Part shown: piece by piece, positions 17,320-25,378 of the stretch | How the letters are laid out: every line of letters starts with the position of its first letter | Position numbering within the stretch: position 1 is the stretch's first letter | Origin: Hydrogenophaga crassostreae | Lineage (GTDB): Bacteria; Pseudomonadota; Gammaproteobacteria; Burkholderiales; Burkholderiaceae_C | Length of the DNA stretch: 64,000 bases | Direction of reading: 5' to 3' | Assembly: GCF_001761385.1 (NCBI RefSeq) | Contig: NZ_CP017476.1 | Span: forward strand, 1,601,501 to 1,665,500 | Program-made: the position numbers and the translations under genes | The notes under the pieces: generated by a model | Seen by the model: the letters and a program-made list of their open reading frames with translations, nothing else | Told to the model about the DNA's origin: nothing | Databases searched by the model: none

Positions 17320-17341
17320 TCGATATAAATTTTCTTATCGA
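17320..17341. promoter_or_regulatory. Candidate LysR operator
   Basis: A perfect inverted repeat TCGATA-N10-TATCGA sits 11 bases upstream of the LysR start codon, in an AT-rich stretch between the LysR and EamA genes. LysR regulators typically bind AT-rich interrupted dyads with a T-N11-A core beside their own promoter, so this is the likely site. Binding is inferred from position and symmetry. Confidence 0.55.
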
Positions 17342-17431
17342 AAATGTATCACCTATGCAATTGATCTTATGTTGATGCGGGCTCAGAATGGCGCCTCAAC
17401 GTGTCCTCTGCTCCGGCCCCCACGCACAACC

Positions 17432-18397
17432 ATGTCCCACCCGAATCCATCCTTGTTTGCCCGCCCTGCGGCACTGTTCCTGCTGGCGACTTTCTGTTGC
17501 CTGCTGTGGGGCAGCGCCTATCCGTCGATCAAGTATGGCTACGCGATGTTCGGCATCGCCCGCCACGACGTGGCCAGCCAGATGGTGTTTGCCGGCGTTC
17601 GTTTCGTCGCAGCCGGGGGGTTGTTGCTGCTCGCCGGCGCTGTGATGGGCTGGGGTCTGCGCATCCAACGGCAAGACTGGGCCAGTGTGGCAGTGCTGGG
17701 CCTGACCCAGACGGCCTTGCAGTACATCTTTTTCTACATTGGCGTGGCCAACGCGAGCGGCAGCAAGAGTTCGATCATGAACGCCACGGGCACCTTCTTT
17801 TCCGTGCTGCTGGCGCATTTCATTTACCACAACGACCGTCTTTCGGGTCGGCGCATGCTGGGCTGCCTGGTGGGTTTTGTCGGCGTCGCCGCAGCCAACT
17901 ACGGCCCGACACTGCTGCAGCCCGATTTCACCTTGGCCGGTGAAGGATCGATTGTGCTGGCGGCATTCGTGCTGTCGGCGGCGACGATCTACGGCAAGAA
18001 GCTGTCGCAGCGCCTGAATCCCGCGGTCATGACGGGCTGGCAGATGGCCATTGGCGGTTCGGTGCTGTTGGCCGGCGGCTGGCTGTTCGGCGGGCGGATG
18101 GAGGCGTTCACGCCCGCCTCGACCGCGCTGATGACCTACATGGCCCTGCTGTCGGCACTGGCCTTCAGTATCTGGAGCAACCTGCTCAAACACAACCCGG
18201 TCGGGCGGGTGACGATCTTCAATTTCCTGATCCCCATTTTCGGCGTCGCCTTGTCGGCGATCTTTCTCGGTGAAGACGTCTTTGAGTGGAAGTACGGTGT
18301 GGCCCTGCTGCTGGTCTGTGCGGGCATCTGGCTGGTGACGGCCGAAAAACGCCCGGTTCAATCTTCGCCTGCCGTGCCGCAGCCGGCATGCGTCTAG
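17432..18397 (+). CDS. EamA/DMT family exporter
   Basis: 321 residues with ten predicted membrane helices arranged as two EamA repeats (LFLLATFCCLLWGSAYPSIK for the first; GSIVLAAFVLSAATIYGKKL for the second). It is an inner-membrane drug/metabolite transporter, probably a metabolite exporter. ATG 17432 begins the usual family N-terminus; the frame is open further upstream as a shadow of the LysR gene. The divergent LysR neighbour suggests inducer-dependent export, a common pairing in proteobacteria. A hairpin terminator follows at 18425-18451. Confidence 0.92.
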   Translation: MSHPNPSLFARPAALFLLATFCCLLWGSAYPSIKYGYAMFGIARHDVASQMVFAGVRFVAAGGLLLLAGAVMGWGLRIQRQDWASVAVLGLTQTALQYIFFYIGVANASGSKSSIMNATGTFFSVLLAHFIYHNDRLSGRRMLGCLVGFVGVAAANYGPTLLQPDFTLAGEGSIVLAAFVLSAATIYGKKLSQRLNPAVMTGWQMAIGGSVLLAGGWLFGGRMEAFTPASTALMTYMALLSALAFSIWSNLLKHNPVGRVTIFNFLIPIFGVALSAIFLGEDVFEWKYGVALLLVCAGIWLVTAEKRPVQSSPAVPQPACV

Positions 18398-18424
18398 AGC
18401 GCCCGCCTCGATTGCCCGAACCAT

Positions 18425-18451
18425 AAAAAAGGCGCTCGGGGGAGCGCCTTT
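18425..18451. terminator. Bidirectional intrinsic terminator
   Basis: Stem GGCGCTC / GAGCGCC with a GGGG loop, flanked by a run of six A on the left and three T on the right. Read on the minus strand it ends in six T, a good terminator for the ammonium transporter gene; on the plus strand it is weaker and closes the EamA gene. Confidence 0.8.
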
Positions 18452-18489
18452 GGCGTGGCAAGGGTTCAGCCTCGAAGGTCAAACCCGGT

Positions 18490-19692
18490 TCACCAGCTCA
18501 CTTCCCGGTCAGGCGTGGCGCTGATGCGGTGGGCGGTGAGGTCGGCGCCTTCGTATTCCTCCTCCTGGGTGAGGCGAATGCCCATGGTGGCTTTCAACGC
18601 GCTGTACACCACGAAGCCACCGAACGCGGCCCAGACCACACCCATGGCGGTGCCGATCAGTTGGGCAGTGAAGCTCACGCCGCCCAGGCCGCCAAAGGCT
18701 TGCTGGCCGAAGATGCCGGCGGCGAGGCCGCCCCAGGTGCCACACAGGCCGTGCAGTGGCCAGACGCCCAGCACGTCATCGATTTTCCATTTGTTCTGCG
18801 TGAGCGTGAACATCCAGACGAAAAGGCCGCCGGCGATGGCGCCGGTGATCAGTGCACCCAGTGGGTGCATCACATCGGATCCGGCGCAAACGGCCACAAG
18901 TCCAGCGAGTGGGCCGTTGTGCACGAAACCCGGGTCGTTCTTGCCGGCAAGCAGGGCGGCGAGTGTGCCGCCGACCATGGCCATGAGGGAGTTGACGGCG
19001 ACCAGGCCCGAGATGTTTTCCAGGCGCTGCGCGCTCATGACGTTGAAGCCGAACCAGCCGACGCAGAGGATCCAGGCGCCCAGCGCGAGGAAGGGGATGC
19101 TGGACGGCGGGTGGGCCGAGATGCCGCCGTCTTTGCGGTAGCGGTTGGCGCGGGCGCCAAGCAGGATGACGGCGGGCAGGGCAATCCAGCCGCCCACGGC
19201 GTGCACCACGACGGACCCTGCGAAATCGTGGAAGGCGACGCCGGTGGTGGCGGTGATCCAGTCCTGGATGCCAAAGTGGCCGTTCCAGGCGATGCCTTCA
19301 AAGAAGGGGTAGACGAAGCCGACGATGACGGCGGTTGCGATCAGTTGGGGCCAGAATTTGGCCCGTTCGGCGATGCCGCCCGAGATGATGGCGGGAATGG
19401 CTGCGGCAAAGGTGAGCAGGAAAAAGAACTTCACCAGCTCGTAGCCGTTTTGCTGGGCAAGTTGCTCGGCGCCGATGAAAAAGTGGGTGCCGTAGGCGAC
19501 GCCGTAGCCGACCACGAAGTAGGCGATGGTGGAGACAGAGAAGTCCACCAGAATCTTGACCAGGGCGTTGACCTGGTTCTTCTTGCGCACCGTGCCCAGT
19601 TCAAGGAAGGCAAAGCCGGCGTGCATGGCGAGCACCATGATGCCGCCGAGCAAGATGAAAAGGGCGTCTGCGCCCTGTTTTAGTGCGTCCAT
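18490..19692 (-). CDS. amt: Ammonium transporter Amt
   Basis: 400 residues, a full-length Amt/MEP/Rh-type channel with 11 membrane helices. Recognisable landmarks are FAFLELGTVRKKNQVN, the conserved Asp and first pore His in FHDFAGSVVVHAVGGW, WFGFNVMSAQ, and the second pore His region in WPLHGLCGTWGG. It imports ammonium as a trimer in the inner membrane. No glnK gene is adjacent, which is unusual for amtB loci, so its PII partner must be encoded elsewhere. The upstream region has a good sigma-54 promoter match, fitting nitrogen-limitation control. Confidence 0.96.
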   Translation of the reverse strand: MDALKQGADALFILLGGIMVLAMHAGFAFLELGTVRKKNQVNALVKILVDFSVSTIAYFVVGYGVAYGTHFFIGAEQLAQQNGYELVKFFFLLTFAAAIPAIISGGIAERAKFWPQLIATAVIVGFVYPFFEGIAWNGHFGIQDWITATTGVAFHDFAGSVVVHAVGGWIALPAVILLGARANRYRKDGGISAHPPSSIPFLALGAWILCVGWFGFNVMSAQRLENISGLVAVNSLMAMVGGTLAALLAGKNDPGFVHNGPLAGLVAVCAGSDVMHPLGALITGAIAGGLFVWMFTLTQNKWKIDDVLGVWPLHGLCGTWGGLAAGIFGQQAFGGLGGVSFTAQLIGTAMGVVWAAFGGFVVYSALKATMGIRLTQEEEYEGADLTAHRISATPDREVSW

Positions 19693-19733
19693 ACGAGGTC
19701 TCCGTGCTGGGATGGTCTATTTTGGTGAGGGAA

Positions 19734-19760
19734 CGCCACCCAAACCGGGTTTGGGTGGCG
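19734..19760. repeat. Perfect 12-bp hairpin in the amt leader
   Basis: CGCCACCCAAAC, loop CGG, GTTTGGGTGGCG. It would lie in the 5' untranslated region of amt if transcription starts at the sigma-54 site upstream. There is no T-run, so it is not a standard terminator. It may stabilise the transcript or serve as a protein-binding dyad. Confidence 0.6.
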
Positions 19761-19776
19761 AATTGCACCAGATGCA

Positions 19777-19792
19777 AGCAAAAAATGCACCA
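19777..19792 (-). promoter_or_regulatory. Candidate sigma-54 promoter of amt
   Basis: On the minus strand the bases read TGGTGCATTTTTTGCT, with GG and GC separated by exactly ten bases, matching the -24/-12 consensus TGGCAC-N5-TTGCT well. Transcription would start near 19766, about 74 bases ahead of the amt ATG. A TGCACCA-type sequence (minus strand) at 19816-19822 resembles an NtrC half-site. Nitrogen control of amt by NtrC is well established in proteobacteria; use of this exact site is inference. Confidence 0.55.
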
Positions 19793-19888
19793 GCTTGGAT
19801 GACCTGACTCACTGGTGGTGCAACGGTTCGGATAAGGGGCCCTCGCTGCGGCTGCGAGGGCGGTTGTGTGGCGCGGGCTGCGCCGGGT

Positions 19889-20329
19889 TCATTCGTAGGT
19901 TTTGCCGCTGTGCTTCAGCCACCCGCCCTCGTGGCGGCCGGCCGGGTCGTGGTGGGTCCAGTGAATGACACCGCCATGGGCATTCCATTCGTAGACACCA
20001 TGAAAGGCCACGGTGTCGCCGGTGTTCAGTTTGTTGATGCGTGGCGCGAGATCGATGTTGTGGGCCACGAGCAGCGTCTGGCCTTCGGGCAATTCGATCA
20101 GGAATCGCTGGTGGCGGCTGCCCTGGTTGTCGTCTTTGAGCAGCTTGAACACCGTGCCTTCACCGGTCACCTGAACGCCACTGCGTTGCTCGGCGATGGC
20201 GTTGCCAAGTGGGCTCTGGCCACTGCCGTCGCTGTTGGCGGCTGGCGCTTCCGGAGGGGGCGCGAAAGTTTGGCCCAGGCCGAAGTAGAGCGCAGCAGCA
20301 ACGGCGATGGAAAGTAAAAGTTTGTTCAC
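19889..20329 (-). CDS. DUF3465 domain-containing exported protein
   Basis: 146 residues. An N-terminal signal anchor (NKLLLSIAVAAALYFGLG) is followed by a Pro/Ala/Ser linker and a DUF3465 domain from about residue 45. The domain has the family pattern GEGTVFKLLKDDNQGSRHQR, GQTLLVAHNIDLAPRI and the His-rich end VIHWTHHDPAGRHEGGWLKH. The domain resembles an OB-type fold; its function is not established. It lies on the same strand as the bacteriohemerythrin gene, beyond a terminator, so it is probably its own transcription unit. Confidence 0.88.
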   Translation of the reverse strand: MNKLLLSIAVAAALYFGLGQTFAPPPEAPAANSDGSGQSPLGNAIAEQRSGVQVTGEGTVFKLLKDDNQGSRHQRFLIELPEGQTLLVAHNIDLAPRINKLNTGDTVAFHGVYEWNAHGGVIHWTHHDPAGRHEGGWLKHSGKTYE

Positions 20330-20376
20330 CGCGTACTTATACGGTGGATTGGCGCTGGCCGGCTCGGCACGGATGC

Positions 20377-20413
20377 AAAAAAACCACGCCGCAGGGCCGT
20401 GCTGCGGGTGGTT
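20377..20413 (-). terminator. Intrinsic terminator of the bacteriohemerythrin gene
   Basis: On the minus strand AAACCAC pairs with GTGGTTT around an inner GCAG/CTGC stem, and the hairpin runs into seven T (the A-run at 20377-20383). It begins 26 bases after the bacteriohemerythrin stop codon. Confidence 0.7.
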
Positions 20414-20438
20414 TGATGGCCGCGAACACGGGGGAAGG

Positions 20439-20942
20439 TCAGCTGCAGGTCACGCTGCCGCAGCCCGACATGGTGGCGGGTGTGACCTTGCTGGCATCGG
20501 CCAGGGTTTCGGTTTCGGAGTCGAAACCCACCGATTTCAAGTGCAAAGCGAGGCCTGCATCCATAGAGGCGGCGTGTTGCGGGAACCATTCCACCAGCGC
20601 CTCGGCCAGGCGGGTGATGATCTCGGGGTCTTCGCTCTCAAAATGCGGGATCACGGCGCGCATGGTTTCCAGAATGGTGGCGTGGTGCGAGGCGTGGCAG
20701 TTGTCTTCGGAGAAGCCGGTGGCCAGCATCCAGCGCTCTTCCTGGGCGAAGTGTTCGATCGTGTGGTCGAGAAACTCGCGGTAGAGCGGCAGTTGCTGGT
20801 CTTGCGGCGTGGCGAGCAACTGGTTGAGCTTGACCACGAACGCTTCGTGGGTGTGGTCCATGCGGGCGTCGCCGGTTTCAAGCTGGGGCGTCCAGTTGAG
20901 GATGGCGGCTGTGGGCGTTGGGGTTGGGGTGGCGTTTTCCAT
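20439..20942 (-). CDS. Bacteriohemerythrin
   Basis: 167 residues from ATG 20942. The four-helix-bundle di-iron ligands are visible in order: His in MDHTHEAF, H-x3-E in HTIEHFAQEERWM, HxxxH in HASHHATI, and H-x4-D in WFPQHAASMD. It binds oxygen reversibly at a non-haem di-iron site and is thought to act in oxygen delivery or sensing. A C-terminal tail with CGSVTC lies beyond the domain and is unusual: two cysteines close together could bind metal or form a disulfide. A TTG start seven codons upstream is an alternative. An FNR-type dyad lies 37 bases upstream. Confidence 0.92.
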   Translation of the reverse strand: MENATPTPTPTAAILNWTPQLETGDARMDHTHEAFVVKLNQLLATPQDQQLPLYREFLDHTIEHFAQEERWMLATGFSEDNCHASHHATILETMRAVIPHFESEDPEIITRLAEALVEWFPQHAASMDAGLALHLKSVGFDSETETLADASKVTPATMSGCGSVTCS

Positions 20943-20978
20943 GGGTCCAGACTGTAGTGGCAAATACCGTACCGTGGT

Positions 20979-20992
20979 TTGACTGGCGTCAA
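20979..20992. promoter_or_regulatory. FNR/DNR-type binding site
   Basis: TTGAC-TGGC-GTCAA is a perfect dyad close to the FNR consensus TTGAT-N4-ATCAA. It lies between the bacteriohemerythrin (minus) and DUF805 (plus) genes. On the plus strand a TATCAT at 21021-21026 could be the matching -10 element, which would place the box near -46. On the minus strand the box is only about 43 bases from the start codon. Either gene may be the target. Confidence 0.5.
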
Positions 20993-21062
20993 CGCGCGGG
21001 ATTCACGCCAAGGGCTGGCCTATCATCGGTTGGCTTGACAACAGCCTTCCGGAGGAACGCAA

Positions 21063-21401
21063 ATGAATTTCCAAGACGCAGTCAAAAAATGCTTCACCAA
21101 TTACGTGGGTTTCAGTGGGCGTGCAGCGCGTTCTGAATACTGGTACTGGGTGCTGTTTGTGATTCTGGGCTCGCTCGTGTTGACTTACCTCAGCGAGAGC
21201 CTGGGCTCGATTTTTTCTTTGGTGGTGTTGCTGCCCGGCATCGCCGTAGGCGCCCGCCGCCTGCATGACATCGGCAAAAGCGGCTGGTGGCAACTGTTGG
21301 GCCTGATCCCGCTGTTGGGATGGGCCGTATTGATCTACTGGGCTGTGCAACCCAGTGAAGGCGACAACGCCTTCGGCTCGACGCCCCTGCTTTCCAACTG
21401 A
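21063..21401 (+). CDS. DUF805 family membrane protein
   Basis: 112 residues. It has the signatures of DUF805 (YhaH/YhaI-like): YVGFSGRAARSEYWYW at the start, then a hydrophobic hairpin, GARRLHDIGKSGWWQL in the middle, and a final helix. It is an inner-membrane protein of unknown function with about three helices. GGAGG lies 11 bases before the ATG. It is divergent from the bacteriohemerythrin gene and convergent with the HDOD gene, only 13 bases away. Confidence 0.92.
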   Translation: MNFQDAVKKCFTNYVGFSGRAARSEYWYWVLFVILGSLVLTYLSESLGSIFSLVVLLPGIAVGARRLHDIGKSGWWQLLGLIPLLGWAVLIYWAVQPSEGDNAFGSTPLLSN

Positions 21402-21414
21402 GGCGCCGCGGCCG

Positions 21415-22554
21415 TCAACCTTTCTTGACCGACCCGCCACTGAGCATCTGCTGCATGGCCTCTTGCACATCAACACTGGCCAGCGCAGCAGGCAACGCGC
21501 GCAAGAGCGGGTTGCGCAAGTGTTGATTGAGGTAGAAGGTATCGGCGCACACGTCGTCGAAGGGGTTGTAGCCTTCCAGCGATTTCAGTTGCCCCTGCGC
21601 CAGGCGTTCGCCCAGGCGGGCACACAGGTAGCTGACCGCGTTGCGTGAGTTCTCCATGCTGTCGTTGGCGGTCATCGGGGTCACCAGCACCCGGTCAATG
21701 GCTCTCACGCCGCTGACCAGCGCCTCGGGCAAGCCCCAGGCGTTCATCAGCAAGCCGCCCACTTCGCCTGCGCTGAGCTCCATCACCTCTTGTTCGCGCT
21801 GGGCGCGATCGAGGCGGCCAAGCGAGAGCCAGTCGTTGAGGGCCTGAGGCGGCATCAGTGATGCGGCCGACAAATGGCCCACAAAGCCGAGCACCACCTG
21901 GGTGGACAGGCTGCCCTGCTCGGGCAGGTTGAGCGCCTTGCTCAAGCGCACACACAGCTCGCTGGCGATGGCGCTGGCACGCCAGATGCCGTCAAACGCT
22001 TTCTGCGAGGTGGCCAGACGGGGCTTGAAGGCCTCGGCCAGCATGTATTGCACGCAAATGTTGCGCACTGTGCTCATGCCCAGGAATGTCACCGCCTGGC
22101 CGATACCCGTCACGGGTTTGTGCAAGCCGTAAAAGGGGGCGTTCACGGTGGACAGCACCTTGGCGGCGATCAGCGGCTCGCCCATCACCAGGTCGCTCAG
22201 TTCAGAGGAACTGGCACGGGCCACGAACTCGGGCGAGAGCAGCTTTTGCAGCGAATGGGGCGGACGGGGGATACCCTTGATGGCTTCCAGCAACGCGTCG
22301 CGGCGCGGAGCGTCGAGGTCTTGCACCTTGAGCCATTGGAAAGCAGCCAGCTCCGGTGGGGCAGGGAGCACTTCTGGGGCTGGACCAACCTGGCCCTCCA
22401 CCGAAGCGGGACTCGCCGCAGGTTTGCTCATGGGTGTGGCAGCCCTGAGCGTGGCCTGGGCGGATGGCACGCGGCTGGAAGACTGACGACGAAAGGCCCA
22501 CCAGGCCAAGGCCACAGCACACAGGCCAGCAACCAGAATCATCATGATAGACAC
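21415..22554 (-). CDS. Membrane-anchored HDOD domain protein
   Basis: 379 residues. An N-terminal transmembrane helix (MILVAGLCAVALAWWAF) and a Pro/Ala linker precede an HDOD domain from about residue 80 (PRPPHSLQKLLSPEF, PLIAAKVLSTVNAPFYG, QAVTFLGMSTVRNICVQ). HDOD domains are relatives of HD phosphohydrolases that lack the full metal site and occur in signalling proteins. The frame is open from TTG 22572, but GTG 22554 is preferred because GGAG stands eight bases before it. Membrane tethering of an HDOD protein suggests a role in a localised signalling complex; the partner is unknown. Confidence 0.85.
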   Translation of the reverse strand: MSIMMILVAGLCAVALAWWAFRRQSSSRVPSAQATLRAATPMSKPAASPASVEGQVGPAPEVLPAPPELAAFQWLKVQDLDAPRRDALLEAIKGIPRPPHSLQKLLSPEFVARASSSELSDLVMGEPLIAAKVLSTVNAPFYGLHKPVTGIGQAVTFLGMSTVRNICVQYMLAEAFKPRLATSQKAFDGIWRASAIASELCVRLSKALNLPEQGSLSTQVVLGFVGHLSAASLMPPQALNDWLSLGRLDRAQREQEVMELSAGEVGGLLMNAWGLPEALVSGVRAIDRVLVTPMTANDSMENSRNAVSYLCARLGERLAQGQLKSLEGYNPFDDVCADTFYLNQHLRNPLLRALPAALASVDVQEAMQQMLSGGSVKKG

Positions 22555-22656
22555 AGTGAGCACTCCGTTCAAAGGGTTGGTCCGCGAAAAATCCGCGGTA
22601 TTTATTCCCCTTATGAATCGGCTTATTGCGCCCAGTCTTGAGCGCTATCTGAAGTA

Positions 22657-22683
22657 AAAAGGCGGCCAAACTGGCCGCCTTTT
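22657..22683. terminator. Bidirectional intrinsic terminator
   Basis: A perfect stem AAAAGGCGGCC / GGCCGCCTTTT with a five-base loop, five bases after the argH stop codon. On the minus strand it ends in a T5 run and serves argH. Confidence 0.88.
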
Positions 22684-22688
22684 CGGGG

Positions 22689-24140
22689 TCAGATCAAACG
22701 CTGCCGGTGGCGTGCGATCTGGGCCAATACCTGCGTGGGGGCTGTGCCGCCCAGGGTGTTGCGGGCGTTGAGGCTGCCGCGCAGGCTCAAACATTCGTAA
22801 ACATCTTTTTCGATACTGGTGTTGAAGCCTTGCAAAACGGTCAGAGGCAGCTCGGAGAGGTCGCAATTGTGGGATACGGCAGCTTTCACCGCGTGGGCCA
22901 CGCATTCGTGGGCATCGCGGAAGGGCAGGCCCTTTTTGACCAGGTAGTCGGCCAGATCGGTAGCGGTGGCGTAGCCCTTTTTGGCCGCGTCCTCCATGGC
23001 CTGAGCATTGACGGTGATGCCGCCTTCTTTTTTGCCCGTTTTGGCATCGGGTTGGCCGCCAACCATTTCGCCAAATATGCGCAAGGTGTCTTTGAGGGTA
23101 TCGACCGTGTCGAACAGCGGCTCTTTGTCTTCCTGGTTGTCCTTGTTGTAGGCCAAAGGCTGGCCCTTCATGAGCGTGATCAGGCTCACCAGGTGACCGA
23201 CCACGCGACCGGTTTTGCCGCGCGCCAACTCGGGCACATCGGGGTTTTTCTTCTGCGGCATGATCGATGAGCCGGTGGTGAAACGGTCGGCGATCTTCAC
23301 AAAGCTGAAGTTCTGGCTCATCCACAGAATCAGCTCTTCCGAGAATCGGCTGATGTGCACCATGCACAGTGCCGAGGCAGCGCTGAATTCGATGGCGAAG
23401 TCGCGGTCGCTTACGCCGTCCAGGCTGTTCTGACACACCTGAGGCACGCCATTTTCATCCACCATGCCCAGGGTGCGGGCGACGCGCTCGCGGTCCAGCG
23501 GGTAGGTGGTGCCGGCCAGAGCGGCGCTGCCCAGGGGCAGCCGGTTGGTGCGGCGGCGCACATCGCTCATGCGCTCGACATCGCGTGCAAACATTTCCAC
23601 GTAGGCCAGCAAATGGTGGGCAAAACTCACGGGCTGGGCCACTTGCAGGTGGGTGAAGCCGGGCAGGATCACTTCCACGTTTTTTTCCGCCACATCGACC
23701 AGGGCGGTCTGCAGTTCGTTCAACAGGTCAATGATGAGATCGATCTCGCCGCGCAGCCACAGGCGCACGTCGGTGGCGACCTGGTCGTTGCGTGAGCGGC
23801 CGGTGTGCAGGCGTTTGCCCGCATCGCCCACCAACTGGGTCAAGCGGGCCTCCAGATTCAAATGCACATCTTCCAGATCGAGCTTCCAGTCGAACGAACC
23901 CGCTTCGATTTCGGTGCGAATCTGCGCCAGGCCGCGCTCGATGTCGGCGCGGTCGCTCTGGCTGATGATTTCTTGCGCGGCCAGCATCTCGGCGTGGGCC
24001 AGGCTGCCGGTGATGTCGGCCAGCCAGAGGCGCTGGTCAAAGAAGACGCTGGCGGTATAGCGCTTGACCAGTTCGCTCATGGGCTCGGAGAATAGGGCGG
24101 ACCAGGCTTCGGATTTTTTATCGAGTTGATTGGAGGACAT
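22689..24140 (-). CDS. argH: Argininosuccinate lyase
   Basis: 483 residues from ATG 24140, the normal length. The enzyme cleaves argininosuccinate to arginine and fumarate, the last step of arginine biosynthesis, in the cytoplasm as a tetramer. The fumarase/aspartase superfamily signature GSSIMPQKKNPDVPE with the catalytic serine is intact, as are TGRSRNDQVATD and the HTHLQ-type GFTHLQVAQPVSFAHH segment. The ribosome-binding site GGAGG overlaps the region just upstream of the start (minus strand), supporting this start over longer ones. It is divergent from algZ, the same arrangement as in Pseudomonas aeruginosa. Confidence 0.97.
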   Translation of the reverse strand: MSSNQLDKKSEAWSALFSEPMSELVKRYTASVFFDQRLWLADITGSLAHAEMLAAQEIISQSDRADIERGLAQIRTEIEAGSFDWKLDLEDVHLNLEARLTQLVGDAGKRLHTGRSRNDQVATDVRLWLRGEIDLIIDLLNELQTALVDVAEKNVEVILPGFTHLQVAQPVSFAHHLLAYVEMFARDVERMSDVRRRTNRLPLGSAALAGTTYPLDRERVARTLGMVDENGVPQVCQNSLDGVSDRDFAIEFSAASALCMVHISRFSEELILWMSQNFSFVKIADRFTTGSSIMPQKKNPDVPELARGKTGRVVGHLVSLITLMKGQPLAYNKDNQEDKEPLFDTVDTLKDTLRIFGEMVGGQPDAKTGKKEGGITVNAQAMEDAAKKGYATATDLADYLVKKGLPFRDAHECVAHAVKAAVSHNCDLSELPLTVLQGFNTSIEKDVYECLSLRGSLNARNTLGGTAPTQVLAQIARHRQRLI

Positions 24141-24219
24141 GCGTTTGCCAGCGGCTGGGTAAAAAAATGAGGACCGGGCGCCGAACAGGGCGCCGGGAGC
24201 GGGAGTTCCTGGGTGGCGG

Positions 24220-24245
24220 CACGCGCTGATCGCGTGGCCTTTTTT
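24220..24245 (+). terminator. Terminator-like hairpin in the algZ leader
   Basis: CACGCG-CTGAT-CGCGTG followed by GCC and six T, ending 37 bases before the algZ start codon. No plus-strand gene ends just upstream, since argH points the other way. If transcribed it would lie in the algZ leader, where it could act as an attenuator. Confidence 0.45.
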
Positions 24246-24281
24246 GTGCACAACACCGGCGCACTGGGTACAGTGCGAGCC

Positions 24282-25343
24282 ATGCAAGACTCACGAATTT
24301 TATCGACCTTCCAGGATCTGGCCTCGGCGCCGGGTAAGCGACCCCTGCAAGACATGCCCGCTTTGCCCTCCGACGTGGTGCTGGTATTTGACACCTGCCA
24401 GGCGGGTGTGGTGCTGCGAGCGGTGTTGTTTGTGGAAGCCATCGTGTGTGTGGCGGCGCTGTTTGGCGTGCAAAGCCTGCTCGGATGGGTGGGCCAGGTG
24501 GCCTTGCTCACGGGTGCGGCCCTGCCCGCGGTTCTCTTATGGCTGCTGGCGGTTTGTGGGCTCAAGCGCCTGATGGCAAGGTGGTCGATGCCTGTGCAGA
24601 CAGGGGTGGGGGTGCTGCTTGGCGGTTTTTGCAGCTTCTATGGCTTTGGCTTGTTGGTCTGGATGGGGTTGGTCGGTAGCGAGCCCTGGCTGGCGGCCTC
24701 GGTTGCAGGGATGCTGGTGGCGGCGGTTTTGGTGACCGCGCTCATCTGGCGCGCCAAGGCCCGTGAGCCGGCCGGTACGGCAGCGCGGCTGGCGGAGTTG
24801 CAAGCCCGCATTCGACCCCACTTTTTGTTCAATACGCTCAACAGCGCGATTGCCCTGGTGCGCGAAGAACCCGCCAAGGCGGAGAGTCTGCTGGAGGACC
24901 TCAGTGAGCTGTTTCGCCACGCGCTGGCGGGCTCCAACGAAGCCGTGCCATTGCATCAGGAACTGGACCTCGCTCACCACTACCTGGCCATCGAAAAAGT
25001 GCGATTCGGCGACCGGCTGCAGATTGAATGGAGCCTGGATGAAAGCGCCTCAAGTGCCATGCTGCCGCCCCTGATCTTGCAGCCACTGGTTGAAAATGCG
25101 GTGAAACACGGGGTGGAGCCCAGCCCGACGGGTGCGGTGGTGCGCATCAGCACCAAACGCCGTGGCTCGGTCGTGGTGATCAAGGTCACCAACACCGTCC
25201 CTGCTGGCAGCGGGGTCAAAGGCAATGGCCTGGCGCTGGACAATGTGCGCCAGCGACTGGCGCTTTTACATGACATGCAAGGCCAGTTCCAGAGCGCCTT
25301 GGTCGACAACATATTTCAGGTTCGGCTGGAAATACCGTTATAA
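24282..25343 (+). CDS. algZ: LytS/AlgZ-type sensor histidine kinase
   Basis: 353 residues. Four hydrophobic helices lie at about residues 45-155, with no large periplasmic domain. A His_kinase domain follows: RIRPHFLFNTLN with His180, then a HATPase domain (LPPLILQPLVENAVKHGV, GNGLALDNVRQRLALLH). It is the partner of the LytTR response regulator 35 bases downstream. In Pseudomonas the equivalent AlgZ (FimS)/AlgR pair lies beside argH and controls alginate and type IV pili; the argH neighbour here supports orthology. ATG 24282 is chosen over an upstream in-frame ATG that would overlap the leader hairpin. Confidence 0.88.
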   Translation: MQDSRILSTFQDLASAPGKRPLQDMPALPSDVVLVFDTCQAGVVLRAVLFVEAIVCVAALFGVQSLLGWVGQVALLTGAALPAVLLWLLAVCGLKRLMARWSMPVQTGVGVLLGGFCSFYGFGLLVWMGLVGSEPWLAASVAGMLVAAVLVTALIWRAKAREPAGTAARLAELQARIRPHFLFNTLNSAIALVREEPAKAESLLEDLSELFRHALAGSNEAVPLHQELDLAHHYLAIEKVRFGDRLQIEWSLDESASSAMLPPLILQPLVENAVKHGVEPSPTGAVVRISTKRRGSVVVIKVTNTVPAGSGVKGNGLALDNVRQRLALLHDMQGQFQSALVDNIFQVRLEIPL

Positions 25344-25378
25344 GTGGGATGGTGATTCAAACGCCATGGGAGTGATGC

